Source of the DNA: Ahaetulla prasina | Lineage: Eukaryota; Chordata; Lepidosauria; Squamata; Colubridae | DNA: 64,000 nt | Assembly (NCBI RefSeq): GCF_028640845.1 | Contig: NC_080543.1 | Span: forward strand, 15,347,858-15,411,857 | Reading direction: 5' to 3' | In this document: in pieces, positions 30,183-40,894 of the stretch | How the letters are laid out: each line of letters starts with the position of its first letter | Numbering within the stretch: position 1 is the first letter of the stretch | Position numbers and translations under genes: made by a program | The notes under the pieces: generated by a model | The model's database searches: none | What the model was told of the DNA's origin: nothing | What the model saw: only the letters and a program-made list of their open reading frames with translations

Positions 30183-31539
30183 TAAGGGGTGAAATCTAAA
30201 AATTTTCCCTACCGGTTCTGTGGGCGTGGCTTAATTGGTGGGCATGGCTTGGTGGTCAGATGACTGGGTGGGCGTGGCCAATAACAATAAATAATAAAAA
30301 TAATTAACGAAGTATACAAAAAAATAGGTACCAAAAACCAACTTTCACACTTTACACACACATAACACAACACAACACAACACAACACAAATGACTCACA
30401 CACAATGTAAAAGCAGCTGCACTTCACCCAAAATGGCCCCTGCAACAAGCAGGAATCTCACACTTTCACATTTTACACACACACAACACAACACAACACA
30501 ACTGACTCACACACACACAAAATGCCACATACAGCTTTGTGAGATTTTGTGTGTTTGTGTAGTTAGAGTGAAACACTACAGGAACACACCAAATCTCAGA
30601 AAGCTGCACAAATATTTTATTTATTTTATTTTATTTTATTATTTATTTTATTTTATTTTATTTTATTTTATTTTATTTTATTTTATTTTATTTTATTTAT
30701 TTTATTTTATTTTATTTTATTTTATTTTATTTTATTTTATTTTATTTTATTTTATTTTATTTTATTTTATTTTATTTATTTTATTTTATTTTATTTTATT
30801 TTATTTTATTTTATTTTATTTTATTTTATTTTATTGTGGACTTCAAATCCCAGAGTTCCTCAGCCAGCAAAGCAGGAAGTCAAAGCAAGCTTTTTTTCTT
30901 CTTCAGTAGCTGAAGAAAGCATAATGTTGCCAGCCCAAAAGAGCAGTAATTATAGGTAAGTGAGGAGGGGGAATTGGCTGGGCATGGGTGGGGGCTCTTG
31001 TAAGTGGGGGCTGTTAAAAAGTGAGTTTAAAAGCCTGTGAGGATCAGGAAACTCCTCTGGGATCGCCAGAGGAAAAAAAGTTTTAAAGTCAGCTCCTCTG
31101 ACGATCTCAGCTGAAGTTCCCTCATAGCAGCCCAGAACCTCTTAAAATAATTGTTTTAACATGTAGAAAACATGTTTTTAAGGTTCTGGTGATGAGGAAC
31201 TCAGCTGGGATGGCCAGAGGAGCCTTTTAAAGCCCCCCCCCCTTTTCCTTTTTTCCCCCTTCGGCTGAACAGGTTTTTTTAAAAAAAACTTTAAAAGTGT
31301 TCTGATGATCCCCGCGATCATCAGAGGGTTGTTTTTTTTTTACTTTTAAAGATATGTTTTCGGCTGAAGAAAAACTTTTAAAAGTAAGAAAAAGAAAAAA
31401 AAAACCTCTGCTGAAGGTGCGGCTCAGCAGAGGCAGGGGGGGAGGGGCCAGGGATTTTTGCTACTGGTCCTCTGAACCAGCAGCTGCCATCGCTACCTAA
31501 TCGGGTGAGCCGGTGCGAACCGGGAGCATTTCACCCCTG
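30183..31539. mobile_element. hAT element expanded by a pentamer array
   Basis: Left end AGGGGTGAAATC abuts the L2 tail; right end GAGCATTTCACCCCTG at 31539. It has the 'gggtgggcgtggcc' module and the 'acttttaaaagt' core of the 8955-9450 type, much lengthened by CA-rich repeats (30350-30520) and a 224-bp (TTTTA)n array. No 8-bp duplication is visible; the left flank is simple sequence. Confidence 0.65.
30612..30835 (+). repeat. (TTTTA)n microsatellite
   Basis: About 44 units of TTTTA with four shortened units (TTTA). The phenylalanine/leucine-rich frame across it is not a gene. Confidence 0.97.
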
Positions 31540-32331
31540 GCTTGGGTATTTATGTTTCATCATGTGGTAAGCCATTGTTTTAGTATGATGGACTCAGGAC
31601 TTTTCATAAAAGGGCAGACACTTTTAAAAATCAAGATTAATGCTGTCTGAAGTTCCTACTATTTTACTAGAACAAACATATCCAACGTAAACTTAAAAGA
31701 GTTATCTTAAATTATTCATTGGTAAAGCCTCATATGGAGAAAGGAACTATTCTGTTTATATTCTGGCTTAATTCTGAGGAAAACATTATCTCCTCTCTTG
31801 TCGTTTTCCACCACAGAATGGTTTCCAAAGTAAATCAGGAGGAAACACTTTTATGTAAGACGTGTTCTCTTTATTCCAAAAATAAATACTTTTTTTAATC
31901 AAAGATTTTTCAAATGCCATTATATAATTACAACGGAAGGGGGAAAATCCACTTCTTTGGCAGCTGTGAAGCCAACAATACAGGACCTTGACAGGAGCAA
32001 TGCTGCTGACAAACTCAAAGCTGATTTTATACAAATTTCCAAAAGCAACAGAATCTACATTTTAAGGTGTGAGCAAGAGACCGTTGAGGTCTAAAAAGGC
32101 ACATTATGCTAGACAATAAAACATACTTTGGGGTCCCTGGAATCAAGTATGTTCTATGTTACCTTCCACCAAAGCAACTGTGGACTGTGAATCAAGTCAG
32201 AGAAAGAGGATTCCTTTGTAAAAGGATTATTAATAACAGTGATTAAAAAAGGAGCTCTCGGGGAAGGGGGGACTTTGATTAGTTGTTGGGCCTTGGCATG
32301 CCCACCCAAGGGGCAGAGTTCAAAATCCATG
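31540..32331 (-). other. SMCO4: SMCO4 3' untranslated region and downstream flank
   Basis: Free of recognised repeats. A minus-strand AATAAA (plus strand TTTATT at 31870-31875) could end the mRNA, giving a 3' UTR of about 460-480 nt from the stop at 32332. The real cleavage site cannot be read from sequence alone. Confidence 0.5.
31870..31875 (-). promoter_or_regulatory. Candidate SMCO4 poly(A) signal
   Basis: AATAAA on the minus strand, the first canonical hexamer I find downstream of the SMCO4 stop codon. Confidence 0.45.
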
Positions 32332-32511
32332 TCATTCAGTTGTATTGGGGCGGGTGGCCACGTAAACAAACACCACAATCAAAAGCACCACCACAGCCAA
32401 GGTGGGAAGCACAACCGTTGTGACTTGCTGACGGGCTTCGTGCATTGCTTGCTTTCTCTCCTTTTTGTCTTTGGATGTCTCTTTTTTGGGCTTCCCTTTC
32501 AGCTGTCTCAT
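32332..32511 (-). CDS. SMCO4: SMCO4, single-pass membrane protein with coiled-coil domains 4
   Basis: A complete 59-codon reading frame with stop, from ATG at 32511 down to TGA at 32332. The protein starts MRQLKGKPKKETSKDKKERK, a strongly basic segment with coiled-coil potential (residues 1-28). One membrane span follows (about residues 31-52, VVLPTLAVVVLLIVVFVYV) and a short polar tail, ATRPNTTE. I recognise this as vertebrate SMCO4 (formerly C11orf75/FN5), which in human is also 59 residues and differs only at a few positions. It is a small predicted single-pass membrane protein of unknown biochemical role. The whole coding sequence is in one exon, as in other vertebrates. A minus-strand splice acceptor (pyrimidine tract then CAG, 32650-32633) lies 121 bases before the ATG, so upstream exons are non-coding and must lie at higher coordinates. 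They were not found. No frameshift or stop interrupts it, in contrast to every other long frame in the window. Confidence 0.96.
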   Translation of the reverse strand: MRQLKGKPKKETSKDKKERKQAMHEARQQVTTVVLPTLAVVVLLIVVFVYVATRPNTTE

Positions 32512-32632
32512 TCTCCTTCCTTCCTGGATCTCTCGTCAAGGAAATCCAATCAAAGAGATGTCAAAGGGTCAACCAAGATATGTTTCTTCCGGTCCACCTC
32601 GTCTCTTTTGGCGTTGGATTGGGTCCTGTAAC
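32512..32632 (-). other. SMCO4: SMCO4 5' UTR part of the coding exon
   Basis: Between the inferred acceptor and the ATG. Minus-strand exon start reads GTTACAGGACCC directly after 'ctctgtcttccag'. No upstream in-frame extension is implied. The acceptor is inferred from consensus, not from transcript data. Confidence 0.6.
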
Positions 32633-32686
32633 CTGGAAGACAGAGAAAAGAAAAATGATAGTCCAGTGAAGGTGGATGGTGTTGGC

Positions 32687-32812
32687 CTCCAAACATGGCA
32701 GCTCAAAGACTTATGGACTTCAACTCCCAGAATTCCCCAGCCAGCGTATCTAACTGAGGAATTCTGGGAGTTGAAGTCCGCAAGTCTTAAAGTGGCCAAC
32801 TTTGGAGAGTCC
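32687..32812. mobile_element. Palindromic MITE next to the SMCO4 splice acceptor
   Basis: Arms 'gacttatggacttcaactcc' and 'ggagttgaagtccgcaagtc' flank 'cagaattccccagccagcgt'-type centre sequence. Lies 54 bp upstream (in gene sense) of the acceptor. Confidence 0.8.
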
Positions 32813-32867
32813 TGGTGTTGATGAACAAGGGTGACAGGGTTAATATTGAGAATTACATCCTATGCAG

Positions 32868-33073
32868 CTGGGAGCTGACCCCCCCAAAAGAGTGGGCCCC
32901 AACTTTTTGGGCACCAGGGATTGGTTTCGTCGAGAAAAGTTTTTCCATGGACTGGAGGGGTTGTGGTTTTGCCTGCTGCCTGCATTCTGTGGATGGGGCT
33001 TTGTTTTTTGTGCGGCCCGGTTGCTGGCATGCCCCAGCCCGTTGCACAGACCAGGGGTTGGGGACCCCTGCCC
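32868..33073. mobile_element. Charlie-like hAT fragment
   Basis: Contains 'aactttttgggcaccaggga', 'ttttccatggactggagggg' and the end GGTTGGGGACCCCTG, phrases I recall from Charlie-group hAT elements. The left end is decayed. Confidence 0.65.
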
Positions 33074-33452
33074 TAAAGCTTTTCCAAACGTTGCCAACTT
33101 TTTTACCTTTTTTTAATGAGGTAGCTATGCCTTTCTGCGAATAGCCAAGCTAATCCATTTATAAGAATATCTATAATCATTTTTTAAAAAAATGGTGATA
33201 ATAGTGAGAGAACAGCCCGAATCTCAATAGATTTCAATAAACACAGCCCCCGAGTTTTCATGAGATATTTATTTAGCAAGAACACTGAAATCCCTGAGAT
33301 TGCAAAATGTTATTTACTCAAACAGACAAGTAGGAGAAATCAATAAAGATACACAAAAGCTGTCCTCATTTCTACAGCCACCTTATCTAGACTTATCCAA
33401 GTTGGTAAGTTACTGATGTGCTGGGATTTTAAGTTTCAGATTATGTGTTATA
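33074..33452. other. No gene recognised
   Basis: Probably SMCO4 intron; no exon or element seen. Confidence 0.4.
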
Positions 33453-33664
33453 CCATGTTTCCCCGAAAATATGACCCTATCTTACATTTTTTTTGAACCC
33501 CAAAATAAGCGCTTGGCCTTATATTTGGGGAGGTCTTATTATTTGGGGGCGAGTGGAGCAAGATGGGGCTCCTCTTGCTGTCTTACCTGATTTCCAGCTC
33601 TGCGTTTAAATATTTTCAGGGAGGGCTTATTTTCAGGGGGAGGTTTATTTTCGGGGAAACAGGG
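33453..33664. mobile_element. TA-flanked MITE (CCCCGAAAATA family)
   Basis: Begins CCATGTTTCCCCGAAAAT, ends TTTTCGGGGAAACAGGG, with TA on each side (33451-33452, 33665-33666). Confidence 0.8.
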
Positions 33665-33771
33665 TATTATGGAGAGAAGAGATACAATATTATTAAAGTA
33701 AAATAACCTAGTCCCTGAGATGATGGGTACATATTTCAGATATCTTGAATATTTTCTACTATGCTATACAG

Positions 33772-33990
33772 GTAGTATCGACTTAAGAACGGTTGCTTAA
33801 CAACCATTTGAAATTACAATGGACCTCCCCAGAGCTACTTATGACTAGTTTTCAAAGTAATGACAGTCACACTTACATGCCATAGTCACATTTTGGGTGT
33901 TTGGCAAGTAGCTCACTTTTATGTATGTTTGAAGCATCCCGCGGTCACGTGACCACAATGTGTGACTTTTTTTGCCAGTTTCCGGCATTT
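33772..33990. mobile_element. Tigger-like MITE variant, partial
   Basis: Starts 'acaggtagtatcgacttaag' and includes 'tgcttaacaaccattt' and 'cgcggtcacgtgaccac'. A divergent subfamily, seen also at 53453. Confidence 0.6.
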
Positions 33991-34254
33991 ATTTCCATGT
34001 CTGGCAAAAAAAAAACAACACAACACCCATGGGGGGGAATGGATTAGCGTTGATGCAAAAAATGTTGTGTAATAGGGCCCATCACATAATGTTTGACCTA
34101 GAACCGCAACAACTTATGAGAAGATATTGGTTTATATCTGTAGTCACAGTGCAGACCGATATCTTTACCCCTCAGGCCATGCTTTGAACATAAAATATAA
34201 AACCTATGATCACTGTCACAATCATAATGAACGAAAAAACAACATAACATGGAA

Positions 34255-34256
<2 letters not shown>

Positions 34257-34309
<53 letters not shown>

Positions 34310-34315
34310 ATATGT
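34257..34315 (+). repeat. (TG)n microsatellite
   Basis: About 25 TG units followed by TATG steps. It lies at the 3' end of the SINE that follows in reverse orientation. Confidence 0.95.
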
Positions 34316-34319
34316 ATAA

Positions 34320-34675
34320 GATAAAGGTAAAGGTTACCCTCACACATATGTGCTAGTTGTTCCCAACTCTAGGGAGCAGTGCTCATCTCCGTTTCAAAGC
34401 CGAAGAGCCAGCGCTGTCCGAAGATGTCTCCATGGTCATGTGGCTGGCATGACTTAATGGCAAAGGCGCACGGAACGCTGTTACCTTCCCACCAGAGGTG
34501 GTTCCTATTTTTCTACTTGCATTTTTTACGTGCTTTCGAACTGTTAAATTGGCAGAAGCTGGGACAAGTAACGGGAGCTCACCCCATTACACAGCACTAG
34601 GGATTCGAACCGCTGAACTGCCGACCTTTCGATCGACAAGCTCAGCGTCTTACCCACTAAGCCACCGCATCCCTT
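34320..34675 (-). mobile_element. tRNA-derived SINE with BovB-like tail
   Basis: Minus strand: head 'gtggcttagtgggtaagacg', a B-box-like GTTCGAATC (near 34605), body 'ccacatgaccatggagacat', and 3' tail 'gagttgggaacaactagcac' like the BovB end. Second copy at 61096-61447; a divergent one at 37893-38216. Confidence 0.85.
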
Positions 34676-35106
34676 TACATATATAATACTTATATATATT
34701 TGTTATATATATACTTGTTGTTCGTTGTCTAGCTGGCTTCGCCTGAGAAGCTGGAAAACTGATCAAAACAGTCATTTGAGGCTCTTATGCTGGTTAAAAA
34801 AAAAGCTAAGTTGAAGATGTGGAACTGACAGCATCTTCTCTTAATGGCCATCACTGTCACAATCATAATGAACGCTAAAACAACATAACATGAAAATTAT
34901 ATAGAATCTACTTTATCCACCCTCAATGGCCCACGATGGCACAAATCCGTGTTGTACCCAGCTCTGCAATTACAGGCCTTTGAATTGAATGCCATTGCCA
35001 GGGCTGCAATCACAAAACAGTTTGGACTGGGACAAAGAAGTGGGAGGCCTCAGGAAAGCAGTGAAATGAGTTTAACCTAGTTTAAATCAAATTAATAGCA
35101 CTTAGC
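34676..35106. other. No gene recognised
   Basis: AT-rich. The 20-bp phrase 'gtcacaatcataatgaacg' near 34856 repeats one at 34217, suggesting a short local duplication. No exon seen. Confidence 0.4.
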
Positions 35107-35309
35107 AATAGCACTTAAGACTTATATACTGCTTCACAGGGCTTTACAGCCCTCTGTAAAGTCAGCCTATTGCCCCCAACAATCTGGGTCCTCACTTTAG
35201 CCACCTCGGAAGGATGGAGTCAACCTCAAGCTGGCGAGGATTGAACCCCTGGCAGTCAGCAGAATTAGCCTGCAACACTGCATTCTCATCATTGCGCCAC
35301 CATGGTTCA
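35107..35309 (-). mobile_element. Sauria-type SINE
   Basis: Minus strand: 'ggtggcgcaatgatgagaat' head, B-box-like sequence, then 'gaggacccagattgttgggg' and 'gccctgtgaagcagtatata'. Same family as 42769 and 48078. Confidence 0.85.
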
Positions 35310-35481
35310 ATGAAATATAGTTCCCATTACACTCTGCTATTTTATTTTTCTGTTGCATTAATTTTTTTTTCTTCAGAAACTTCTGGAAAGATTTTGCGAC
35401 ACATCAACAGACCTGGGCCTATTAATTATAAATCTAATCCAATACCTCTCTTGATATCTCCACTATAATTGCAGTAGAGGT

Positions 35482-35920
35482 AATCCTCAATTTACGACCA
35501 CAATTGAGCCCCAATTTTTTTTTTTAATTGAATTTATATCCCACCCTTCTCCAAAGACTCAGGGCGGCTTACATTGTGTGAAGCAATTTTGTTGCGGAGA
35601 CTGTTATGCAGTGAATTTTACTCCATTTTACGACCTCGCTGGCCACGGTTGTTAAGTGAAACAGGGCAATTGTTAAGTTAGTAACACGGTTGTAAAGTGA
35701 CTCTGGCTTCTCCATTGACCTTGCTTGTCAGAAGGTCACAAAAGGGGATCCCATGACCCCAGGAGATTGCAACCGTCACAAGTACCTGCTGTTGCTAGGT
35801 GCCCAAATTTTGATAATGTGACTATAAGGATGTTGCGACGGTTGCATGTGTGTGGACTGGTCATAAGTCACTTTTTTCAATGCTCTTGCAGCTCTAAGCA
35901 CTTGCTAAACAAAGTTGTGG
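35482..35920 (+). mobile_element. Tigger-like MITE with a LINE-tail insert
   Basis: Starts 'aggtaatcctcaatttacga'. At about 35508-35590 it holds a minus-strand L2-type tail ('gactcagggcggcttac' with a poly-T start). The body then continues to about 35920. The final part is missing where the next hAT lies. Confidence 0.7.
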
Positions 35921-35927
35921 GTTACCT

Positions 35928-36195
35928 CAGTGGTGGGATTCAGCCAGTTCGAGCTGGTTCAGACGAACCGATAGTTACATTGCTGGCTGGCCACACCCCT
36001 TCCCGCCCTGCCCCACCCCTTCTCTTCTAGGAGTCCGCCCACGCCCCATTTTGGCTCCCAGGTAAGTGCAGGGGGGCCTCCTAGGCTCAAAATGGGGCGC
36101 AAGTCCAAGTGCTGCCTGTCACACACCCCTGGCCACGCCCATCAAGCCACGCCCACAGAACTTGTAGTTAAAAAAAAAATTGAATCCCACCACTG
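35928..36195. mobile_element. hAT element (CAGTGGTGGGATTC family), complete
   Basis: Begins CAGTGGTGGGATTC, ends GAATCCCACCACTG, with a perfect 8-bp duplication ggttacct (35920-35927, 36196-36203). The right part has the complement of 'gtgggcgtggcttga'. Confidence 0.92.
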
Positions 36196-36265
36196 GGTTA
36201 CCTACACCCAAATCACTTTTCCTGTACTGAAATCAGCAAAGAAATTTTAATTTCTCCGATTGCCT

Positions 36266-36770
36266 TCTTCTGCCACCGATTGCCTCCCAACGACCCGTGC
36301 GCTCCCACAGAGTGGGCCTCCTCAGGGTGCCGTCGACCAAACAATGTAGGTTGGCGACCCCCAGGGGGAGGGCCTTCTCTGTGGCGGCACCAGCCCTGTG
36401 GAATGAGCTTCCTCCGGGATTACGACAACTCTCCGACCTCCGGACCTTCAGACGTGAACTGAAGACTTTATTGTTTCAGCGCGCTGGACTAGCCTAAGAA
36501 TAAAATGTTTTAACTAAATTTTAAGGGTTTTTTAATGTTTTTTATCAATTTTAGTGATTTGGCCATGATAATATCTAGTTTTAATTGGGCTTTTAATGCT
36601 TATTTATTATATTGTTTTTAATATGCCTGTAAACTGCCCTGAGTCCTACGGGAGATGGTGCGGTATAAAAGTATGATTAATAAATAAATAAATAAATAAA
36701 TTGTAAGCCGCTCTGAGTTGCTTTGCAGGGTGAGATGGGCGGCATATACATTTAATAAATAAGATAAACT
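36266..36770 (+). pseudogene. L2-clade LINE, 3' 0.45 kb, plus a second LINE tail
   Basis: Frame 36297-36497 (66 codons): GLLRVPSTKQCRLATPRGRA, LWNELPPGLRQLSDLRTF. 3' end 'ctgccctgagtcctacggga' and AAATA units. 36700-36770 is the tail of a related LINE ('gtaagccgctctgagttgct'). Confidence 0.88.
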
Positions 36771-37890
36771 GAATGTGTTCGGCTCTTTAGCAAGTTATCT
36801 TCGTTTTTCCTTCCCTTCCCTTTCCTTTCCTTCAGCAATCTAAAGATTCCTCATTCCCTGGCTTGGAGGGTCAACAATATATTAAATACCTCAGCCTGAA
36901 GTAATTTCTGACAGATCCAAGCCACAGTTTTGCTTACTTAAACTAAGCCTCACAAAAGTCAGTGAAACATAACTTGCGAGCAGATGCGTGATGAATGGGG
37001 CCTTAAATTACGAACCGAAGTGAAATATCGGAGCGCAATGGGATGACAGAATCACAAGCTGCTGTGGTTTTAATCTGACTTTCTTTCATTTGGAGGCCCC
37101 GGGATGAGATTGGCAGCCACAAAGATTTAAGAAAACAAATAATGAGCAAATACAACACAACGTATCACAACTTTTCTGCTACTGTTTGGCTTTTCAAAAT
37201 AGGCTTTTGGATCTCATTTAAACTTCACTAAATCCAGTGGCTACCAACTCTGGAGTTAAGTAGCAACTAAAACCGTGAACAAGAAATGACCAAATTCCAT
37301 TCAGCTTTGACCCCATCTAAAGTCTCTACAGAGCTTTAGACAAACGGCTAGTTCTTCTATAATTTTTAGGGTTATTCTACACAGAATTACAGTGGCATTT
37401 ATTTGTGGTAATTTAAAGACTAAAAAAAAAGCAATATATGTGCCGGTTATTTTGTTTAACCTTAAGTTGTTAAAGACCACAATTATTAATCATGCTTCCA
37501 ACACAGATCTGAACTGAAAGCTAAATTGTTATGGTTACTACATATAAATTGATTCATATCTATCTGAAAAGCCTTTGAACGGATGCTTAAGTCTCTGTTT
37601 TTCTGGCAGCTTGGTTTTCTTGTAAATGAGAGCTGAGCGGCTTGCAGCCTAATCATCTTGACTTTATAATACACACAATCTCACTAAGGATATTAAGAGA
37701 AAATAGAAGTTTCTGCAGTCCTGTGATTGCACTTTGGGTGCTCGGCAACCAGCTCATATTTACGACTGTTCGAAGTACCATACCACACGGTCGAGAAGAA
37801 AAGCCTGACAAAGTCTCTGCACATTTCCAAATGCACCGATTTCAGGGGTCTCACAGTGCTGAAGTTATTGAATTATGCAGAACTGTAATT
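36771..37890. other. Repeat-poor stretch, no gene recognised
   Basis: No mobile element recognised over about 1.1 kb. It could hold conserved non-coding DNA of the SMCO4 region, but this cannot be judged from one sequence. Confidence 0.4.
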
Positions 37891-37892
37891 CT

Positions 37893-38216
37893 GCACAATG
37901 GCTCAGCGGTTAAAGACGCTGAGTTTGTCAGCTGCAGAGCTGACAGCCAGGTTTGAGACCCGAGTTCCGCCCGACAGGGTGAGCTCCTGTTATGTGCTCA
38001 AGCAGTTTGAAATTATGCAAATGTGAGTAGATAAATAGGTGCCACTTCAGTGGGAAGGTAGTAGAATTCCATGCACCTTTGGCGTAGAGATATGCTGGCC
38101 ACATGACCATGGAAATTGTCTTTGGACAATGTTGGCTCTTTCAGCCAAGAAACGGAGATGAGCATTGTGTCCTAGAGTCGGACATGACTGGACAGAGAAA
38201 TCTTTCACTTTTCCTT
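37893..38216 (+). mobile_element. tRNA-derived SINE with BovB-like tail, divergent
   Basis: Head 'atggctcagcggttaaagac', body 'ggccacatgaccatgg' and 'agaaacggagatgagcat', tail 'gagtcggacatgactggaca'. Plus-strand relative of 34320-34675, with a duplicated 'gctgcagagctgacagc' in the head. Confidence 0.8.
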
Positions 38217-38424
38217 TTTTGCAAAACTATGATCAAATCTCATAAAATATTCCAGGGCTGAGATGCTTACCTTTGGCTGGTGGTTCTCTTTCTATAGTCC
38301 TTTTTCTAAAACCTTGCTTTGTCCAAAACACTGGCTCACGCCACCAACAAACAGACATTCATGCTGAAAGAAAATAAATAACTTTATTTTAGAAAGCTGG
38401 CCTAGGAACTTCCATTGATAGCTT

Positions 38425-38740
38425 AATAATATAGAATTCTTTAATTGGCCAAGTGTGATTGGACACACAAAGAATTTGTCTCTGGTGCATAAGCTCTCAG
38501 TGTACATACAAGCAATAGGTGATAAATCATGATCATAGTCATCCTAAAAATACATTCATCATAAATTACAAGATACTACACTTAGTGATAGTCATAGGAT
38601 ACTAAATAAGCAATCAACTTATATCATACTTGGATACTAAATAAACTAAATAAACAATATAAATTGTAAGATACAAGCAACAAAATTGTAGTTATAAGGA
38701 GATAGGTAATAGGAAAGAGGAGGAGAATAGAATACAGGCT
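38425..38740 (-). mobile_element. CR1/Rex1-like LINE 3' tail
   Basis: Minus strand matches the end of 18004-18573 ('caatcacacttggccaatta') and continues upstream into AT-rich 3' UTR. Old and decayed. Confidence 0.65.
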
Positions 38741-38863
38741 TACCAGATACTTAATAGAACAATTAATTACATAATTATTAATTAATTACAGCCTTACTGA
38801 TGCTTAATAGAATAATTAATTATAAATCCAAACGGAATTATCAAAAAGTATTTAAACTCTCAA

Positions 38864-39082
38864 GAATTTGGTCTAGCGGTTAAGGCATCAGGCTAGAAAC
38901 CAGAAAACTTCTGAGTTCCAATCCTGCCTTGGGCATGAAACCAGCTGGGTAATTTTGGGCCAGTCACTTTCTCTCAGCCCTAAGAAAGTGACAATGGCAA
39001 ACCACTTTTGAAAAACCTTGCCACGAAAACTGCAGGGACTGTCCAGGCAGTCTCCACGAATCAGACATGACTGAATGGAAGA
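38864..39082 (+). mobile_element. tRNA-derived SINE
   Basis: Head 'ggtctagcggttaaggcatc', B-box-like 'gagttccaatcctgcc', body 'ggcaaaccacttttgaaaaa', and BovB-like tail 'gaatcagacatgactgaatg'. Confidence 0.85.
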
Positions 39083-39129
39083 AAAAAAATATTTAAACCC
39101 TATACAGAAATAGAAGAGAGCATCTATAG

Positions 39130-39593
39130 AGAATTATAAGTAGTAATCCCTGAGTTATGACTGGTCACTTAGCAACTCTTCAAAGTTACAACAGTCCTAC
39201 CGGGGGCGGGGTGGTGGCTACTTACGACCCGGATTCAAAGTTCTCTTTTTTTAATTTATTTATTGTTTTATCATAAAAGGTGAAATACAAAACAAACAAA
39301 ACAAAGCAAAAGCGTACATTCCGCACCAGCAACAACAAAAAAGAAAAAGATTGGTGTTCAAAAAGGAGTGAAAAGGGTGACCTAAATGCCAAATAAATTT
39401 TAACATTTAACATTCAACGTTCTGATGGCTTCCCCATTCAGTCAGGTGACTGAACTGAAATACTTGGCAACATGGCTGCCTTGACGGGCATCTGCGGGCT
39501 GCAATTATAGGCTGAAGCAGCATCCTACAGTTACACAACGATTTATCCTGGTTTTGCTGGTTGCGGCTACTTCTGTTTTTCAGAAAAACCGAC
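39130..39593. other. Decayed Tigger-like relics
   Basis: 39140-39200 ('tgactggtcacttagcaact') and 39420-39500 carry Tigger-like words. Between them is AT-rich sequence. No gene. Confidence 0.4.
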
Positions 39594-39986
39594 TGTCAGG
39601 GTTCCAAGTAACACCCCCAATGAAAGAAGACTCCGAGGCTTAAAGTTCCTCAAAGTTCCATTTTATTAGAGATGTCATATTGGCACATCTGGGAAAACCC
39701 GAATCTGAAAGCTTCCAGGTTTTCCCCACCCAAAAGAAAGTCTAAGTCCCTGCCCAGCACCCACAAGTCCATCACATAGTCCAATCAAAGCACCATCACA
39801 ACTGGAGAGGCCTCCCAGTTCCAGCCTTCCAGGTGCAGGGCAAGATGTCCTTGACTTTCTGAGAAAGGAATGTTATTATGACTATATATCACCCTGGCTC
39901 CATACAAGCCCCCCTCCCAGTTTCCCATAATAGGAAATGTGGCAGGCCTGAAGGCCCAATGCAAAAGATGGCTTCCAGGCCTGACA
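39594..39986 (-). mobile_element. Solo LTR (TGTCAGGG...CCTGACA family)
   Basis: 393 bp. Both ends read TGTCAGG...CCTGACA. Flanks ccgac (39589-39593) and ctgac (39987-39991) agree at four of five. On the minus strand there is a TATA-like 'gatatatagtc' and, near the end, AATAAAATGG as a poly(A) signal, giving the orientation. I recall this LTR as common in snake gene loci. No internal genes. Confidence 0.75.
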
Positions 39987-39991
39987 CTGAC

Positions 39992-40468
39992 CTCATAATA
40001 GTGAACTATGGGTTCATTTAGCAATTGCTACAAAAAAAATGTAATAAAATCCGGTTGCCCATATCAAGGATCCATTTCGAAGTTAATATCACCTGTAGCT
40101 GGCTAGAATTCCAGCAGAGGCATATTGTATAACAGCATTGTGTTGAAAATCTCATTTATGTTTAGATTTTTTTTTAACCCTAGGCTAACTATTTTGCCCC
40201 TAGGCTTCCACAATATTTGCTTCACATCTATCTAGACTATCTTTTTTTAATAACTGCATCCCTGTTATTATAAATTTAATAAAACAAATCTTGTTTCGAA
40301 CATTGATCTGAACAGCAGCTGACCCGCGATATTAAGTGATGATAGCAAAAGAGATAGTTCTGCAATTATTGGATTTGTCACCTTCATCACCATGAAAATC
40401 ATGGCTAGATCGAAATACAAGGCTGGAAAGAGCGTTAACCATGGTGCAATATTTTAATGTTGATGATC
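39992..40468. other. No gene recognised
   Basis: No exon or recognised repeat. Confidence 0.4.
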
Positions 40469-40476
40469 ATCTACAT

Positions 40477-40814
40477 CAGGGGTGTCAAATTCAAGGCCTG
40501 GGGGCCAGACCCGTGGGTACGCCCTGGAAACAGCAAAGGATCAGCCCACGATGCTTCTGCCAACGAAAACAGAGCCTGGGAGAGATGCACGCAGCCCTCC
40601 TGAGCTCCGTTTTCGCTAGCAGAGGGTTGCAGGAGGCCGTCGCAGCCAAAAACAGAGCTCAGAAGCCAGTTTTCGCACTTGGGCCACTACAGGCGCCCCC
40701 AACATGAGTGACGTTCAGCTGGTCATGCCCAATCTTGGCCACACCCACCCCGGCCCCCCAAGATCAAACACAACCCTGATGCGGCCCTCAAAGAAATCGA
40801 GTCTGACACCCCTG
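40477..40814. mobile_element. hAT element (CAGGGGTGTCAAA family)
   Basis: Begins CAGGGGTGTCAAATT, ends GTCTGACACCCCTG, with a perfect 8-bp duplication atctacat (40469-40476, 40815-40822). GC-rich interior, non-coding. Confidence 0.92.
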
Positions 40815-40894
40815 ATCTACATTAACCCTAACAATGGACCATTTTAGATCAGGGGTTAAAGGTCAGTTTGGAAACATCAAGTCTGTAGAGATAC

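Noticed and set aside
30391..30909. 172-codon Phe/Leu-rich frame
   Set aside because: It is the (TTTTA)n array read in frame.
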